DNA of 64,000 nucleotides from Anoplopoma fimbria. Its lineage: Eukaryota > Chordata > Actinopteri > Perciformes > Anoplopomatidae. The stretch covers positions 8,766,013 to 8,830,012 of the forward strand of contig NC_072451.1 in assembly GCF_027596085.1 (NCBI RefSeq), written 5' to 3'. Position numbers and translations under genes: made by a program. The notes under the pieces are model-generated. The model worked only from the letters and a program-made list of their open reading frames with translations. It was not told the DNA's origin and searched no databases. Positions 29,373 through 41,736 of the stretch are shown here, in pieces (the first letter of the stretch is position 1; each line of letters starts with the position of its first letter).

Positions 29373-29868
29373 TTACATGTAAAATTTTACATGTAAAAGG
29401 TACGTAGAGTGTAATACCTGAAGTCCACGCCTAAAAGGAGTTACCCTCCCCCTCAGAATCACTGCTCCTGAGCTGCCTGAAACGGCTCCATTGAATTCTC
29501 TCCTTCACTTCCGTAACTTTATGAGGTCATAATGTTACGGAAGTGATGTAAAACTCCTTCTGGCGAGCTAGGCCCTCAAACAACAAAAGAGAGAGACGAC
29601 TCTGAAGCTCCGGAGGAAGAGTTTTTTGAAATGTGAAACGTTGACCAATCACAACAGAGCGGGCTAGCTGACCAATCAGGGCAGACTTTGCTTTCTGGAG
29701 GGAGGAGCAAACGCTACAACGGAGCATTTCAGAGAGAGGGTCAGAGGAGGTGCTGCAGGACAGCCAGGATGAGAAAAACAAGGCGGATTATGAGCATTAA
29801 CGCATGTAAACATGTTGTAACTGTAACTTGAGATAAAAATATGCACCTGGAAAATAGCATAATAGGGT
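29257..29868. mobile_element. piggyBac-type MITE
   Basis: The left end AGTGGCCCTATTATGCTTTT and right end GGAAAATAGCATAATAGGG are inverted and flanked on both sides by TTAA (29253-29256, 29869-29872), the piggyBac target duplication. There is no internal transposase. It includes a (TA)n tract at 29317-29369. Confidence 0.75.
29505..29546. repeat. near-perfect hairpin, 20-bp arms
   Basis: 29505-29524 inverted at 29527-29546 with a 2-nt loop and one T-T mismatch; arm core TCACTTCCGTAAC. Lies inside the MITE and may be part of its family sequence. Confidence 0.9.
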
Positions 29869-29971
29869 TTAATGCTCAACTAAGTTTGTTCCTACTGCTG
29901 GAGCATTGTGTTCCATTATATGGAAATGTGCCTGTGTCACTTTATAGTCCTGTCAAAATCCTGTCTTCCAG

Positions 29972-32047
29972 ATAAATGAAGAGTTCCGTAGGTGCAACAC
30001 TATTCCCCTGGAGTCAACCTTTATCTCCCAGCTGGACAGGTACACTCCTAAATTCCTGGAATTATTCAGCTCAAAGGGAGGTGCTGTTGGACAGCGCATG
30101 AAGAATGTGTTTATTGAACTGATAAAGGTGAGGTTTAAGTGGTCTTAAAAAACATGGTCAAATAATAAAGTAAACTGGAGCAATAGGGTCAGTCTAGATT
30201 TGTTTTGTTTTAACCTCTTCTACTCCATCTCTTTTTACCGTAGACCAATTTCTGTCTCTTTTTTTTGTCCACAAGCTTTCCAGACATACCAGAATTTTAC
30301 AATTCAGTTGCTGACTGTTTAGGAAAATGCAAAAAAAACATATTTAGAACAGCCCAAAAATATAAAACATTTTTATAGCATTTTATAATTTCATATGATA
30401 GCCGTACCTTCACTCTAAAATAGAGTGAAGGTACGCCTTCACAAGCTACAGCTGCTAAAAGATAGTGAAGTTGGCCAGGGACGCTGGCTACTGCAAGGAG
30501 TAGAGGAGGTTAAAATAGGTTTAAAAAAAACAAAAAAACTTTTCAAGACATATGGTTGTTACATGTCCTTCTCGTTTCACAGTTTCAATTCTATCTTAGA
30601 AGAGCTAAGCTAGAATTGTGAGCTGAGAGAGTGAAACTAGCTTCTGTTGAAGAGGTGACAGACAAGAGAAGTATTGATTTAGTTTTATTTATGATCCAAT
30701 GATTAACCTCAGGACCCACATGCCTCAGTGGAGAAGAAGAGGGACGTGACTCTGAGGTGCCTCATTCAGTACTTGGGGGAGAATGTGAATGAGCTCATCT
30801 CTGAATACTTTGTAAGTACTGTCCTAATAACTGTGTATTCATAGAGTAAAGTATTAGTAGTTAGTAGTCGATACCAGTACCAGTGAATTTTCCACAATTC
30901 TCATTACCAATTCAATACCACAGTAAGAAGCTAAAGTAAAACCACAAGTACCACGCACTAAAACTTTGCACTGTTTCCATACTATTCATTATTAGGAAGT
31001 TAAACAGGTAATAATCCTCTCTCTATTTAATTTATTACAAAATTTAGTTTGTATGCAAATAGTTGTAAACCAAGATGGAGAAAGAATGACTTTGATTTGA
31101 TTCATACGGAACACCAAAATGTTCACTACCAAATAATTAAAAGATATTTGAGAAAATCTTACGAAGAAAGTCACATTTTTAAATAAAAGCAGACATGTCT
31201 TTTATTAGAGAAATAATTGTGAAATTACATTTTGTAATAATGAGAAGTTTTAATAACTTTTAATATTTACAAATCATTGTTTAATTTTTATACTTTTAGC
31301 AATCCATTCATGTGATTATTTATTTCACATTTATTTATTTGAACTTACAAAAGTTACCACAAGGAACCATTTTTTTTTTTCTGTTTTTTTGCGGCCCCCG
31401 TGGATGAAAGTGGTAGTGTTTACTAGTGCCAGAGTCCCTTTAGCAAACCTAGTTTTACTGCAGCAGGGTCTGACAGGCTACCCTGCTCGGTCCTGGTCCT
31501 GGTCCTCCCGTGTCTCACTTCCCTCTGCGGGCCCAGCAGTATAGCCTGGGCCAGAAGCCGTCTGTGTTGGCTCCCACGGGACCGGCAGAGCAGGGAGGAG
31601 AATCTCACACCATATTAGGTCATTAGGATTAAATTGAGACCGTTTCATAACAAGTTAAAAGTTCTTCTCAGTAACTTTAATATCCAACATGTTAGAGCCC
31701 CATAGAATCAGTGTTGATGAAATATGTCAAATGTGAATGATTTACAGAGAACAGAAGAGGATCAAGTGCATCAGGACCTTAAAACCCAGAGTATGAGGAT
31801 CTATGTTTGTCAGCAGCCGGATGCAGTGGGGATCGTCATCGATGGGACGCCGGTGCTGACCGGTCTGGATAACCTGTCCAGAGCCTGCTGCCTTCTCCTT
31901 GGCCTAACCTATGCCTTAAATCTGGACTATCCTCCCAAACTTGCCAAAACTTTTGAAGTCTTCCAAAGACTGTTTGTAGGACTTGATATGATGCAGCCAA
32001 AACCAACGTCCAAGTACATCAGCTTGAAAAACAAACTCCTCACCTAA
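29972..32047 (+). CDS. 3' exons of a multicopy fish gene family of unknown function (partial)
   Basis: Three phase-0 exons, 29972-30127, 30713-30811 and 31748-32047 (stop), encode 184 residues. They read INEEFRRCNTIPLESTFISQ, a QLDRYTPKFLELFSSKGG helix region, RCLIQYLGENVNELISEYF, then PDAVGIVIDGTPVLTGLDNL and LLLGLTYALNLDYPPKLAKT, ending LKNKLLT. I recognise the fold-over pattern of a large fish family often named SAMD3-like or uncharacterised, whose members end in a LLFGLxYALxLxYP...LKNxLL block. The function is unknown. The usual upstream exons (with a DRWPALF-type motif) are not visible upstream to 27.8 kb, where an intact piggyBac MITE lies. Either the 5' end is farther away or this is a truncated copy. 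Splice sites are canonical and there are no stops, so it may still be transcribed. Confidence 0.62.
30403..30435. repeat. perfect hairpin, 15-bp arms
   Basis: CGTACCTTCACTCTA (30403-30417) is exactly inverted at 30421-30435 around an AAA loop. Confidence 0.96.
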
Positions 32048-33452
32048 ACATTGGCTGTGTGATTTTGGTCTGACTCTACTTAATCACGCCTCTGTTTGTT
32101 AGTGTGTTATGTTCAGGAGCTGTATAGGTGCTTATGAGGATATGGATAGTAATGAATATTCATTGTTTGTAATAACTGTTAGAGTTCAAATATTGAGCTA
32201 TACTTCAGATTTTAAAGGAACTTAAAACTAGTAACTTGCTAAGGACACATATTCCAAACTCCAAAGGCGTTCCTGTTGTAATATTGTAGTGACCTAACCC
32301 AAACTAGCCCACACCAACAAAGAGATCACCAGGGGTCTTCAGAGCCCAGTTCTTGCTGAGACTGTGTGTTGTATAAGATCTGTAAAGTTTCAAGTAAGCT
32401 GCATTTTTTTTTCTACTTAATGAGATATGGTTTACTGTAGTTCAAAGTTTTAGATTTCGATGTACCTACATTATTTATCTCTTGAGGTCAGATGATACTG
32501 AAACACATTTTAATGTTTTTTTTTTAAAAAGACTACTTTTTGTAAACTGACATTTCAGTTAAGGGGTGTACTGGGGAGATTGTTCACTTAGATAATAAAT
32601 ATTCCAGTTTAAGTATATCAGTCCTAACACCTGGATGGTAAACCAAATCTTTCCCTCAGTCTAGCAATCTGTTGTCACAGATCTCCACATTCACATGTCA
32701 ATCGAAAGAAAATTATGAAAAACATCATAGGTTGTGAAGACACAATATTGTAGTTCTTTATTTTTTCACTTTGATGGATTGTTCATTGAATTGATTTTTA
32801 CATCAAATTATTTAGCAAGATCATTAAGAACATTGTATGCTTTTACATGTGATGTTTTCTGTACATCATTCACACATGGATAAGAGTTATACAGTTATAA
32901 ACCCTGTTGCCTAATTTACATTTTTACTTTTACGGTGGACATGTTGTCAACTCTGTCCTTAATGTTCCTCCCTCTCTTAAAATTTACCATTTTGGTTTGG
33001 TGTTTAAGACATTTTCCAATTGCGTCTTTGTTCAAAATTTTTATTAAACAGGTATATATTCAAAGCTTAATATGAAGCTGTCAACATCTTTTGTAAAACC
33101 ACTCTACTGTGTGTGTGTTTGTGTGAGAGGCAGATACAGAAGCATAGACACTAAATGTAGGATACTAAATCTTTGCTGGATTCTAGAGAACTGGTCTATA
33201 TGATATTTCCAGTCATCCAAATATTCTACTTTTAGGCACCCATGTCCAAATATGTGCAGATCATGTTAGGAAGTGTTCAATTCATTTACTCATTATTCTC
33301 TGAATGTAATAATATCAAGTAATACTTTGAAAGATTTTAACAACAAAATACAAAAACTTAAGGGCATGGTGATGAAATATGAAGATAACATATAATAAGT
33401 GAATGTTTAAATAAAGTTTTATGTGTATTTCATGGACAGTCCCCATTTAACT
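32048..33452. other. convergent 3' flanks; poly(A) candidate
   Basis: No coding signal. AATAAA at 32594-32599 is a candidate signal for the upstream plus-strand gene. On the minus strand TTTATT at 33041-33046 and 32758-32763 could serve BLVRA. Confidence 0.45.
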
Positions 33453-35181
33453 TTAGCAAAGTTGTTGTATCCTCTCTGCCAACTGCAAGCAGTGAAGGAC
33501 CCGGATTTTCTCTCTGCGGAGCTCCTCAACACTCACTTGGCCCTCCAGCTTGGCAGAGAAGTGGATGAGGTCCTGCATGAAGAGGCCCACATTCCCTCTA
33601 GGTGCAGGTGGGATCTGGGTCAGAGTGCAGGAGTCAAAGTGAAAGTTGATGTTCTTGGCCCTGGGGAGGCCTGGCCCACGTTCCTCAATCCACGTCAGAG
33701 GTCTACAAGGGACACAGAAGAAATGAATGATTAAACCTGTCTCCACAGCTGTGCTCTCATTAAAGGGACTTTTGTATCGTTGCTATGTCTGGGCCTGGAG
33801 CTCTGCACTTACCCTAGCCTGCAAATTAGCAGCAGATCACGCGCGCGCGCACAGCACACACACACAGCCCATTTAGCTGCATACTTGTTTTTTGCATATC
33901 TGTTTTTTCTGAAAGACCGATTAGTGGACTTTGAAGTCATACTGTCTGTAACCTCAAGAGAAACTGATTCAGAAAACATTTAAAATCAGTCCACAACACT
34001 GTTAGTGCTTTATTTATTTTTTTAAGAAAACATCATCTACATGATAACAAGTTAATCCACCAAATATGGATTAATCTCCTGCTGAAAATAGTCCCCAACA
34101 AATACACTATTTCCCCTTGTTTGAGTAGAATTTGTTAAAAAATAAAGTGACAAAAGGGAAACTATATAAATTTGAGAGTTGGAGCCCATTGACAGGTGAC
34201 GGAGAGGCACAGACGGAGTAGGGAAGACAGTGTTGAGAGACGGACTCACACATTGTTGGTTTTAGTCTTTTCACTATGAACTCCATCAGTGTGGTAGACA
34301 TACAGATGTATCCTCTCTCACCTGTTGTCAGAAGTGAGCAGCTTTGCAGTCATCTTGCTGTAGTTGTTAGCAGGGTCTTCCTCCATGGTTGCTACAGTAA
34401 CTGACAGCTCACCGAACAACTCAACCAACCAGGTGAGGCGAGCAATGCCACTGAATGCTGGGAAACCAAATCCGGGCTTCAGAGCTCCACCTTCAACAAA
34501 TGACAGTATACACACATGATTACATGTCCTTATGGGGGTGTTCCTGGAGTTCCAAACCCCAAAAATGTGCTTGTTTTTTTGCTCTCTCTGGACAACCTTC
34601 ATATTCGACCTGTCAAGAGCGTTCTCAGCACAGCGCGGCGATGATTAACTGGATAACAGTCCAGCACTTGAACCATATTCTTAAAGTAAAACTAGAAATG
34701 ACTTTCAATTCCAATTTCAAAACTGAGATGAATTTTTTGGTCAAAGCTGTGTCAAAGAGACGTACATTCCTGTCTCTTACCTGTAAAATGAAGAGTTCCT
34801 TCCTGCAGGATTTTACCCTCTACCTCTCTCCTCAGTGCTTTGTAGTCTTCTGTCAGCAGCTCAATGTGTTCTTCATGGAGAATCACTCCTGATACACACA
34901 CACATACACACACACACAAATGTTGACTGAGATGCATTCACTGTTAGCTGGGCCTGTGTGTGTATTTGCAAATCTGTCATTGAACCCACAGTGCCAAGCA
35001 CTGATCTGAGAATGTAGTCATTAATGAAGGGAAATCATGAGCACAGAATCTTGACCCAAGGTGTGTTTGTTTTTAGTCGCACCTGGCCCATAAAATGAGA
35101 AAAAGTAAAAACTCTTTCTCTATTTCTTATTGTAGCACTGGACATAGTTCTGCATGAGTACATGTGAGAGCGTATATATTG

Positions 35182-35222
<41 letters not shown>

Positions 35223-37537
35223 CATCACCTTTTTTCTGGGCTAAATCCCAGAGCTCCACAGCAGCCTTGTAGTTCGTGGTCATGGGGTACTCCACACAGA
35301 CGTGTTTTCCTGCCTGCAGAAAAGCGCTGATGAGACAGGGGGAGGGAGTTGTCTTTATCAGAATTTGTAATGAAAAAAAAACTACTGAATATTGATTAGA
35401 AACAGTAAGCTGTGCATTCTGTTTCTCTATTGGATTGTAAAATGGTTCAGACAGATCGAATCCACAACATTTTTTTATATTTATTTTGGGTAAATTCAAG
35501 TTTTTATTAATCCAGAATTAAAAAATTGTCATAAGAATATTTAATACATAAAGTCATTACATTAATCACGTAATCCAAAAAACAATTGTGAGACTTATTG
35601 ATAAAAAAAAAGTAATTGTTAGTGGTAGCCTTAAGATAGTGGAAAATCAGGGCTTAAGTTTTATATTGTGAACGCTAGCCGCCTCAGAGAGCCTCTCAGC
35701 CTCGAAACCAGCGTCATGTCGTCTGTAGCGGTCTCCATTCTTGTTACTAGTACTCCTTGGTTCTGGCACACAGCTGACAACAATGTGTTAACAGCTTGGT
35801 GTTAATCCTGCCCCTGGCGCTGATGGCTAGTTGCTGAACCTTGGTCGATAACATTTTAATTGAGAAACCCATAGACTGTATACAAGTACATATAGTGACA
35901 TGAGATACAGCTCTGGTAGTGGCAGCGACCTGTCAATCACAGTAGGCCTGCCCTAAGGCATACCCTCCTTTATGGTCTATTTGAAGTGTATTGAAGAAGA
36001 CTTGAAACTAGAGATTGAGACCATAAACTCATGTTTACAATTTTTACTGAGGGAATAAATCAAGAGAGAAGGAGAGTCATTTTCTCTTAGACTTCTATAC
36101 AACCAGAGGAGTCGCCCCCTGCTGGGCATTAGAGAGGATTCAAAATGTAAGACACTTCCACATCAGCTTCAGTTTTGGCCCCTGGAGAAACAGCTGTTTC
36201 ATGTAACGCTGCCAGACAAATGAGTCGACTCAAACACGGTGGAGTTGACTGACTGATCATTCTGGCTCTATTAAGCATACATCGGTACAAAGGACAACCA
36301 AATGGGTTGATTGTTACAAGAATGATGTAAATCATCTACTTTTTTTCAGCAGATCTTAACCCAACTAAACACCAGAGATTATTGAACGTTGACTAACTGT
36401 ACAGAACTATTGAATGCGACACAGATCAGGTGTAGAGACTTTTTGCAGACTTGTACATTACCTGACGTTGTCCTCGTGCAACACATTCTCAGTGCAGATG
36501 AACGCCACATGAATGTCATCTCTACTCACAGCCTCTTCTATGGAGATCTGACTCACTCCCTGCTGAGGGTCCAGGCTTCTCCTGTTCACAAAAACATCTG
36601 TCAGCTTGATTATGACTGGAATGCTGCTTTCATCAAAGACAGTGTCTTCCAAGATGATATAGTTATAGATATAGTGGACTTCATCCAACTATGCATTTAA
36701 AAAAACTGCTCCTACCATTTCACAAACACTATGAGGTAAAATAGCTCCATTTTGAAAAAGCCAGATGGGTTTTTCCATATTAACCATACTGTATAAATAA
36801 AATAGTGGGTCTTGGTTATTACAATACACTGTATGTGTTTTAAGTACTAGTTCTAAGACTCCTTTGGACTCTAGACTACAAAGATGGAAACACACAGTTG
36901 GCAGTTTATTTGGGATGAAAATAATGCAGTCTAATCACACAGCCCTGTATAAATATAGGCTGTACTCTCAATATTTAAAGTCTGTACTTCTGTCTTGCTG
37001 ACCTCTGTTTCTATCTTTGTTTCCATCAAGTTAGTTTAGTATCCAACTATATAGTACGGAGTCTCTGTAATGTGTCCTGCTCATATCTAGAAAAATGTCA
37101 TCTGCTCTATTTCACACTTGGATGGGGTATTGCTGGGCACACAAGGACATGCAGCGTCGAAGTTGGTGCCATTTTGACACAGGACATGTTCAATATAAAC
37201 TTTAAAAAGACAAGCGATAGCGCTCTGTCAAACATCAGGGATTCAGGGCTCTGTAGAATGATGGAGCACGACGTCTGCAGCCGGCCTTTACGGCCTCAGC
37301 CCATTGACTGCAGCTCACTCTGGCTGCCCGATAGTGGATATACTCATGAGAAGACCGGCCCCGCATGGCTAGCTTGCTTGTGTTTATCTGTGCATGCTGG
37401 CAAGCTTGTGTGGGTTACCTGGATATGAATCCTCTGACATTGAGTTTCTCTGCAAGACTGCCAGGTTCAGGAGCCAACATGTCTCGGATTCTCACCCAAC
37501 CTGCTGTGCCAATGCCAACAACCACAGCCCCCAACAT
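33453..37537 (-). CDS. blvra: biliverdin reductase A, six coding exons
   Basis: Minus-strand coding exons, in order, are 37537-37419, 36581-36462, 35326-35229, 34888-34781, 34490-34322 and 33702-33453. All splice in frame with GT-AG introns; 287 residues (human 296). The cytosolic enzyme reduces biliverdin to bilirubin with NAD(P)H. The first exon has the Rossmann dinucleotide-binding start [20 protein letters not shown]. Exon 2 ends with [14 protein letters not shown], exon 3 has [12 protein letters not shown], exon 4 the HEEHIELL block, exon 5 [20 protein letters not shown] and exon 6 [13 protein letters not shown] followed by a Gln/Leu-rich C-terminus. The start ATG lies 5 nt inside the first coding exon and gives the length expected for the family, so the leader must come from an upstream exon. 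No broken frames. Introns hold a (TA)n tract and a dispersed repeat. Confidence 0.95.
35183..35219. repeat. (TA)n tract in BLVRA intron 3
   Basis: Pure TA repeat that begins 10 nt from the exon 3 donor side on the minus strand. Confidence 0.9.
35868..36190. repeat. dispersed fish repeat in BLVRA intron 2
   Basis: Carries CCCATAGACTGTATAC, TATTGAAGAAGACTTGAAAC and GAGTCGCCCCCTGCTGG in that order, an arrangement I recall from a very common percomorph interspersed repeat. There is no coding content. Confidence 0.55.
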
Positions 37538-37785
37538 TCTGACTGAGAAACAGAGACAAGAAATAAAAGGGTAAAGTGGGTTAAATCGGGTGTCCCGGAT
37601 ATCAAAAATATAAATATGGACTGTGTGAGAGTGGGGTGGGTGGACCGCGGACCCTCTACGGGGCACGCCCCCGGAAGACATTTTATACATTTGAAAGTTA
37701 AATGCATCAACCTGGTGCACTTTGGGAGCAAAATTAAATTATATATCTCTGAAGATCTTTGTGCTCATGCCCTGGTAAACAATTT

Positions 37786-37831
37786 AAGTGTGAACCTTTT
37801 TATATATATATTAAAAAAAAGGTTCACACTT
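37786..37831. repeat. perfect hairpin, 15-bp arms
   Basis: AAGTGTGAACCTTTT (37786-37800) is exactly inverted at 37817-37831, with a 16-nt AT loop. Confidence 0.94.
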
Positions 37832-37842
37832 TTATGTTTATT

Positions 37843-37854
37843 TATATATATATA

Positions 37855-37897
<43 letters not shown>
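37843..37897. repeat. (TA)n tract
   Basis: TA repeat with one TT interruption; starts 12 nt after the preceding hairpin. Confidence 0.9.
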
Positions 37898-37902
<5 letters not shown>

Positions 37903-38348
37903 GTATCATTATTCTGCTTTGCAATCTTATTTTTCAGGGGCTTGGGATGCTCGAAAATTCACAAACAAATGGCACACACTTCAGAGGCACAAGATAACAC
38001 GTCTAAAAAGTTCTGGTATCCAACTTAAATCAAAAAACCTTAAATGATAAAGTGCTCTTCAGGTCACAAGAGACACATGCAGTTTATGCAAAGCCTCTTC
38101 TAGATGTGCACTACTATTGGGTAAGGTACTTCTACCACTTCTTATAAACTCTTTGTGTAGTAGTGATCATCCAGTGTCACATGTAAATGACCTGTTCAGC
38201 TACATTTAGCTGAGTATGCAGGAAGTGATGGAACCTTGCCCTGCTACAAAATAACACATTACACACTGAGTAATGGAGTCTGCCGGTGGCTCATACGTGG
38301 TTACCAAACTATGGATGCTTCACTTTAAAAGTGGTGGTGCTGGTCAGC

Positions 38349-38384
38349 TTTTTTTTTTTTTTTTTTTTAATTTAAAAAAAAAAA
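38349..38384. repeat. T-run/A-run foldback
   Basis: A long T tract, AATTT, then a long A tract; self-complementary low-complexity DNA. Confidence 0.8.
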
Positions 38385-38589
38385 GTCACTGGGGGACTGC
38401 AGCTGTTAGGTAAGCAATCTACAATAACAATTGATGATATCATAATGTAGATATTAATGTCAATATTAGAGCCCAGCTGGTTTCCTCTCCTGTGAACAAT
38501 TTGAATCAGAAATCTAGAACAGCCAGCGGACTACGGTTCCGTTCGGACTCGGTACCAATGATGAATGAGGACATGGTTAGTGACCTGCA

Positions 38590-39453
38590 TCCCGGTGATT
38601 CTGACCGGCCCGCGAAAGATTACATGATAATTAGAAAATAAAACATATTTTCTAATTATCTTATGGGTGGACTAAAACCGCATTGCTTTTATTTTGAAGC
38701 CCATTTATTCTCACAGTGCACGCAATCGTGCACGTCAACTGTGCACGTGAAATGCGTGTGATTGACAACCTGTCTTCCTTCCTTGTCACCCCTGAAAAAT
38801 GCGAAAATATCGGCTCATGCCAAAAAGAGAAAAGTGGTGCCGAAAGCAGAACTTTCAAACAAATATGGACTACTATTTTTTTCTTTACTGAAGTCCAGGG
38901 TAAACCTGTGTGTTTGGTTTGTGGGGAGCATGTCGCCGTGTTTAAAGAGGACAATTTTCTTTTCTTTCTTTTTTTTGCACAGTTCTGAAAACATTAAATG
39001 TTTAATATAGGCATGTAAAGTCAAAAAGGCTACAAAACTGGGACACTTTTCTTTACACAGTTACACAGTTCAGTGACATGTCTTGTTTATTTTGGCTACA
39101 AAGATGATGTGATGTCTTTAGAAAGCTAGGAAAATCCTTGTTTCAATAGTATATGAAACTCAAAATGCCCTTTGTTATTAATGTGACTGAAAATGAGTCA
39201 AATGTTTCACATTTTGTTTATCATTTTGGAAATTCTATTTGAATAAATGATATTTTTGAAAGCTAACCTCACCTTTTAATTGCCAAATAATAACATACAC
39301 TCTTACCAGCGGTCAAAACAATGCCATTTACTGCTTTTTATATAGAAATAAAATGTATATTATGCAGAATTGAGTTCGGCATTTTGGCCCGGCCCTCCAA
39401 AATATTTTCAGTTGCTCATTTGGCCCCCTGGGAAAAATAATTGCCCACCCCTG
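38590..39453 (+). mobile_element. hAT (Charlie-like) transposon relic
   Basis: The right end ATTGCCCACCCCTG (39440-39453) is the reverse of the CAGGGGTGGGCAAT terminus used by Charlie-type hAT elements. 38818-38960 encodes a BED-like zinc-finger start with TFKQIWTTIFFFTEVQGKPV and CLVCGEHVAVFKEDN, as in GTF2IRD2/ZBED-type hAT transposases, and then degenerates. The left terminus is not visible, and most of the transposase is deleted. Confidence 0.7.
38626..38660. repeat. perfect hairpin, 15-bp arms
   Basis: GATAATTAGAAAATA (38626-38640) is exactly inverted at 38646-38660 with a 5-nt loop. Confidence 0.95.
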
Positions 39454-39462
39454 CGGTAGAGC

Positions 39463-39511
39463 CTGAAGGCATCAGTAGGCTCTACCGGGTAGAGCCTACT
39501 GATGCCTTCAG
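39463..39511. repeat. perfect hairpin, 24-bp arms, 1-nt loop
   Basis: 39463-39486 and 39488-39511 are exact reverse complements around a single G; arm core GCATCAGTAGGCTCTACC. It begins 9 nt after the hAT terminus. The segment GGTAGAGCC also precedes it. Confidence 0.97.
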
Positions 39512-39547
39512 TTCACCGTGCATGTGTCCCCGTGTCCCCGTGCTTAC

Positions 39548-39745
39548 CTGCTTCAATGTAGCTCGTTCGTGTCTCACGAGAAGGAGCCTGGTTGTCACTG
39601 ATGTCCGTGTGTAGATGTGTCTTAGCTGGAGGTGACATAACATGCAGCTCACTACAGCGAGCTTCAGCTAAACTTAAAGGCGCGCTCGCTGTGTTGCAGT
39701 GGTGAGACCGGCCTATTGCTGGGAAAGGGGCGGAGCTGTGTTTTT
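39548..39745 (-). promoter_or_regulatory. candidate BLVRA non-coding first exon and promoter
   Basis: On the minus strand a donor GAAGCAG|GTAAGCA ends at 39548. The preceding 200 bp is rich in CpG for this window and includes a GGGGCGG box (39726-39733, plus). The BLVRA start codon needs an upstream leader exon, and no closer candidate was seen. Inferred only. Confidence 0.4.
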
Positions 39746-41419
39746 TTTTTAGGCGCCTCTTCACACTCATAGGCCTCAATGAATAATCAGTTTAATTTAT
39801 GAATTCAACAAAGGGCATTACCGAAATAAAACAATAACCCTGTAAAACTACCAAAAGATGTACTGTAATAATTGTGAATGTACTTTATTGTTTATCCAGC
39901 TGCTTGAAGCATACCTGACCAAGCTGATTCTGATTGTGAATATGTCTTGTTACATATATGAACGTTTTTCCACAACCTTTAGATGGATTTGTTTAACCAG
40001 AAACTACATATTAAGAAAAAACACATGCAGTGAACTCATGCTTGCTTCTTCTAAATACACGAAGAGTCAGTTTGAGACCCTCCCATGGAGTTCACTGGAA
40101 CGTAGACCACTGATAAGAAAGATGAGCTAACTGCCCCTCTGGTTGTTCACGGTGTATGATGAACAATGTCAGATTAGGGGTATTGCCTAATCTCATTGGC
40201 ATTCTTGTGCTAATGCAAATGTATTCTGAAAAAGTCTGCACTTTCTTAAACGTAAAGCAAATTGTAAATTGAAAACATGTTTTACATCTTATTACTTTTA
40301 TACATAGGCATTGCATTACAGGCCCGTGTTGTGAGCAGATTACACATGTGCACCCTGTAGGAGAGTGTCGAATTGAAAACTTTATTTATATAAAAATCTA
40401 CTAAGTATTCGTCACATGTTTGTTCCCATTCCTTTCATATGGAGAAAAGGGTTGTAATGGTAGTACTCTATAAATAACAGTAGACTCACTTTTGTTTTAT
40501 ACAGCCAGAGGATATTCAGCAAAACATTGTTAATTTAATCTATTTTATGTAGAATAGTTAGAAGTGCAAACAGTAAATTAATTTAAAGTAAATTAAAGGT
40601 GTATCGGAGAGCTTAGTGGTGTTATTGTCATGACAACAGAGCCAGCATAAAATCAAAGTTCAAGGTAATCAACTCTTTCTACAGTCAGACTCATCACATG
40701 TCTCAACACTTTATCCTGTAACATTCAGCCGAATAGTTTAAGAAGCCTTTAAAACATAAATAAATTGATAAATGTATGAATCATTAAAATATAATTCCAT
40801 TGTTTGCTCATTAGCAGTATATTCACGATCAGCTGTGGGAAAGTGGCAGAAATATGACTTAAAAACAGTTATATATAATGTTCATTATTAAAGCTATTTA
40901 ATTTAGCTCTTCTTAAATTGACGCGCAACTTTAACTTTGAAGGCAAGCTGTCTCTTGTTTCTGGCTCTCGACTTTCGTTACTCAATTTGCTGTATCCAAA
41001 TTGGATAATTTAACAAGCTGAGGTAGTGGTGCACATGTTCATTCAATGCCACAATAACACAGACACAGCATTAACCACGTTAAAGCAGCATCGAAGCTAT
41101 CCAAAAACAAACTCACACGTATCAGAATACATTAACACTAACACAAGTAGACCAGTGAAATAAATCAATACCTCTAATATTACATTGTTCATCATACAAA
41201 GGGAACAATGGCAGATCAATGAAACTTCATTCACGGGCCCTTCCAAAGACCTGTATATATTTTTTGTCATAATTTTCTTTGCTTTTCTATTCCGCCCTCT
41301 GAGTGTAAACTGATTAATTGTCCGCTGTATGTGCGATATCATTTGTTGTGTTCATGTAAAATTAAACTTATATATAGCCTATAATATAGCCTAATCTCTG
41401 TATAGTAGTGCAGACGCCG
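39746..41419. other. interval between BLVRA and COA1, no gene seen
   Basis: AT-rich with short inverted motifs (for example AGATTAGG...CCTAATCT near 40173-40195). No coding signal. Confidence 0.5.
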
Positions 41420-41543
41420 CCTGCTCGAACATGAGCGGCACACGCAGAGTATTAACGAAGCGCACCCACATCCCATTGGCGACAATCCGTGTGACGTTTA
41501 CGGATGTAAACGGAGCAGAATCGTCCTGCCTGTGTAGAACAAG
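41420..41543 (+). promoter_or_regulatory. candidate COA1 non-coding first exon and promoter
   Basis: A cluster of about a dozen CpGs in 120 bp ends at a donor, AACAAG|GTGAGC. A CRE-like TGACGTTT lies at about 41492. The COA1 start-codon exon opens with an acceptor only 16 nt before ATG, so a leader exon upstream is required; this is the best candidate on the plus strand. Confidence 0.4.
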
Positions 41544-41736
41544 GTGAGCATGTTTCCATATTTAGTTTTAAGGGAGCAGCAGCATTTGTTGAAAACCCGT
41601 TAGGACACCAAACCTAGAGAGAAGGACAGCAGGTAGGCTACCTCTGCTAACACCGAGCAGTCTGACGGAGTTCAGCTTTGTGTCACATCCGAGCTGCCCG
41701 TCTTCATTCAGACAGATAACTACTTTCCCTACTTTT

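Noticed and set aside
34455..34892. 145-codon plus-strand frame
   Set aside because: It is the antisense shadow of BLVRA coding exons 4 and 5 and the intron between them.
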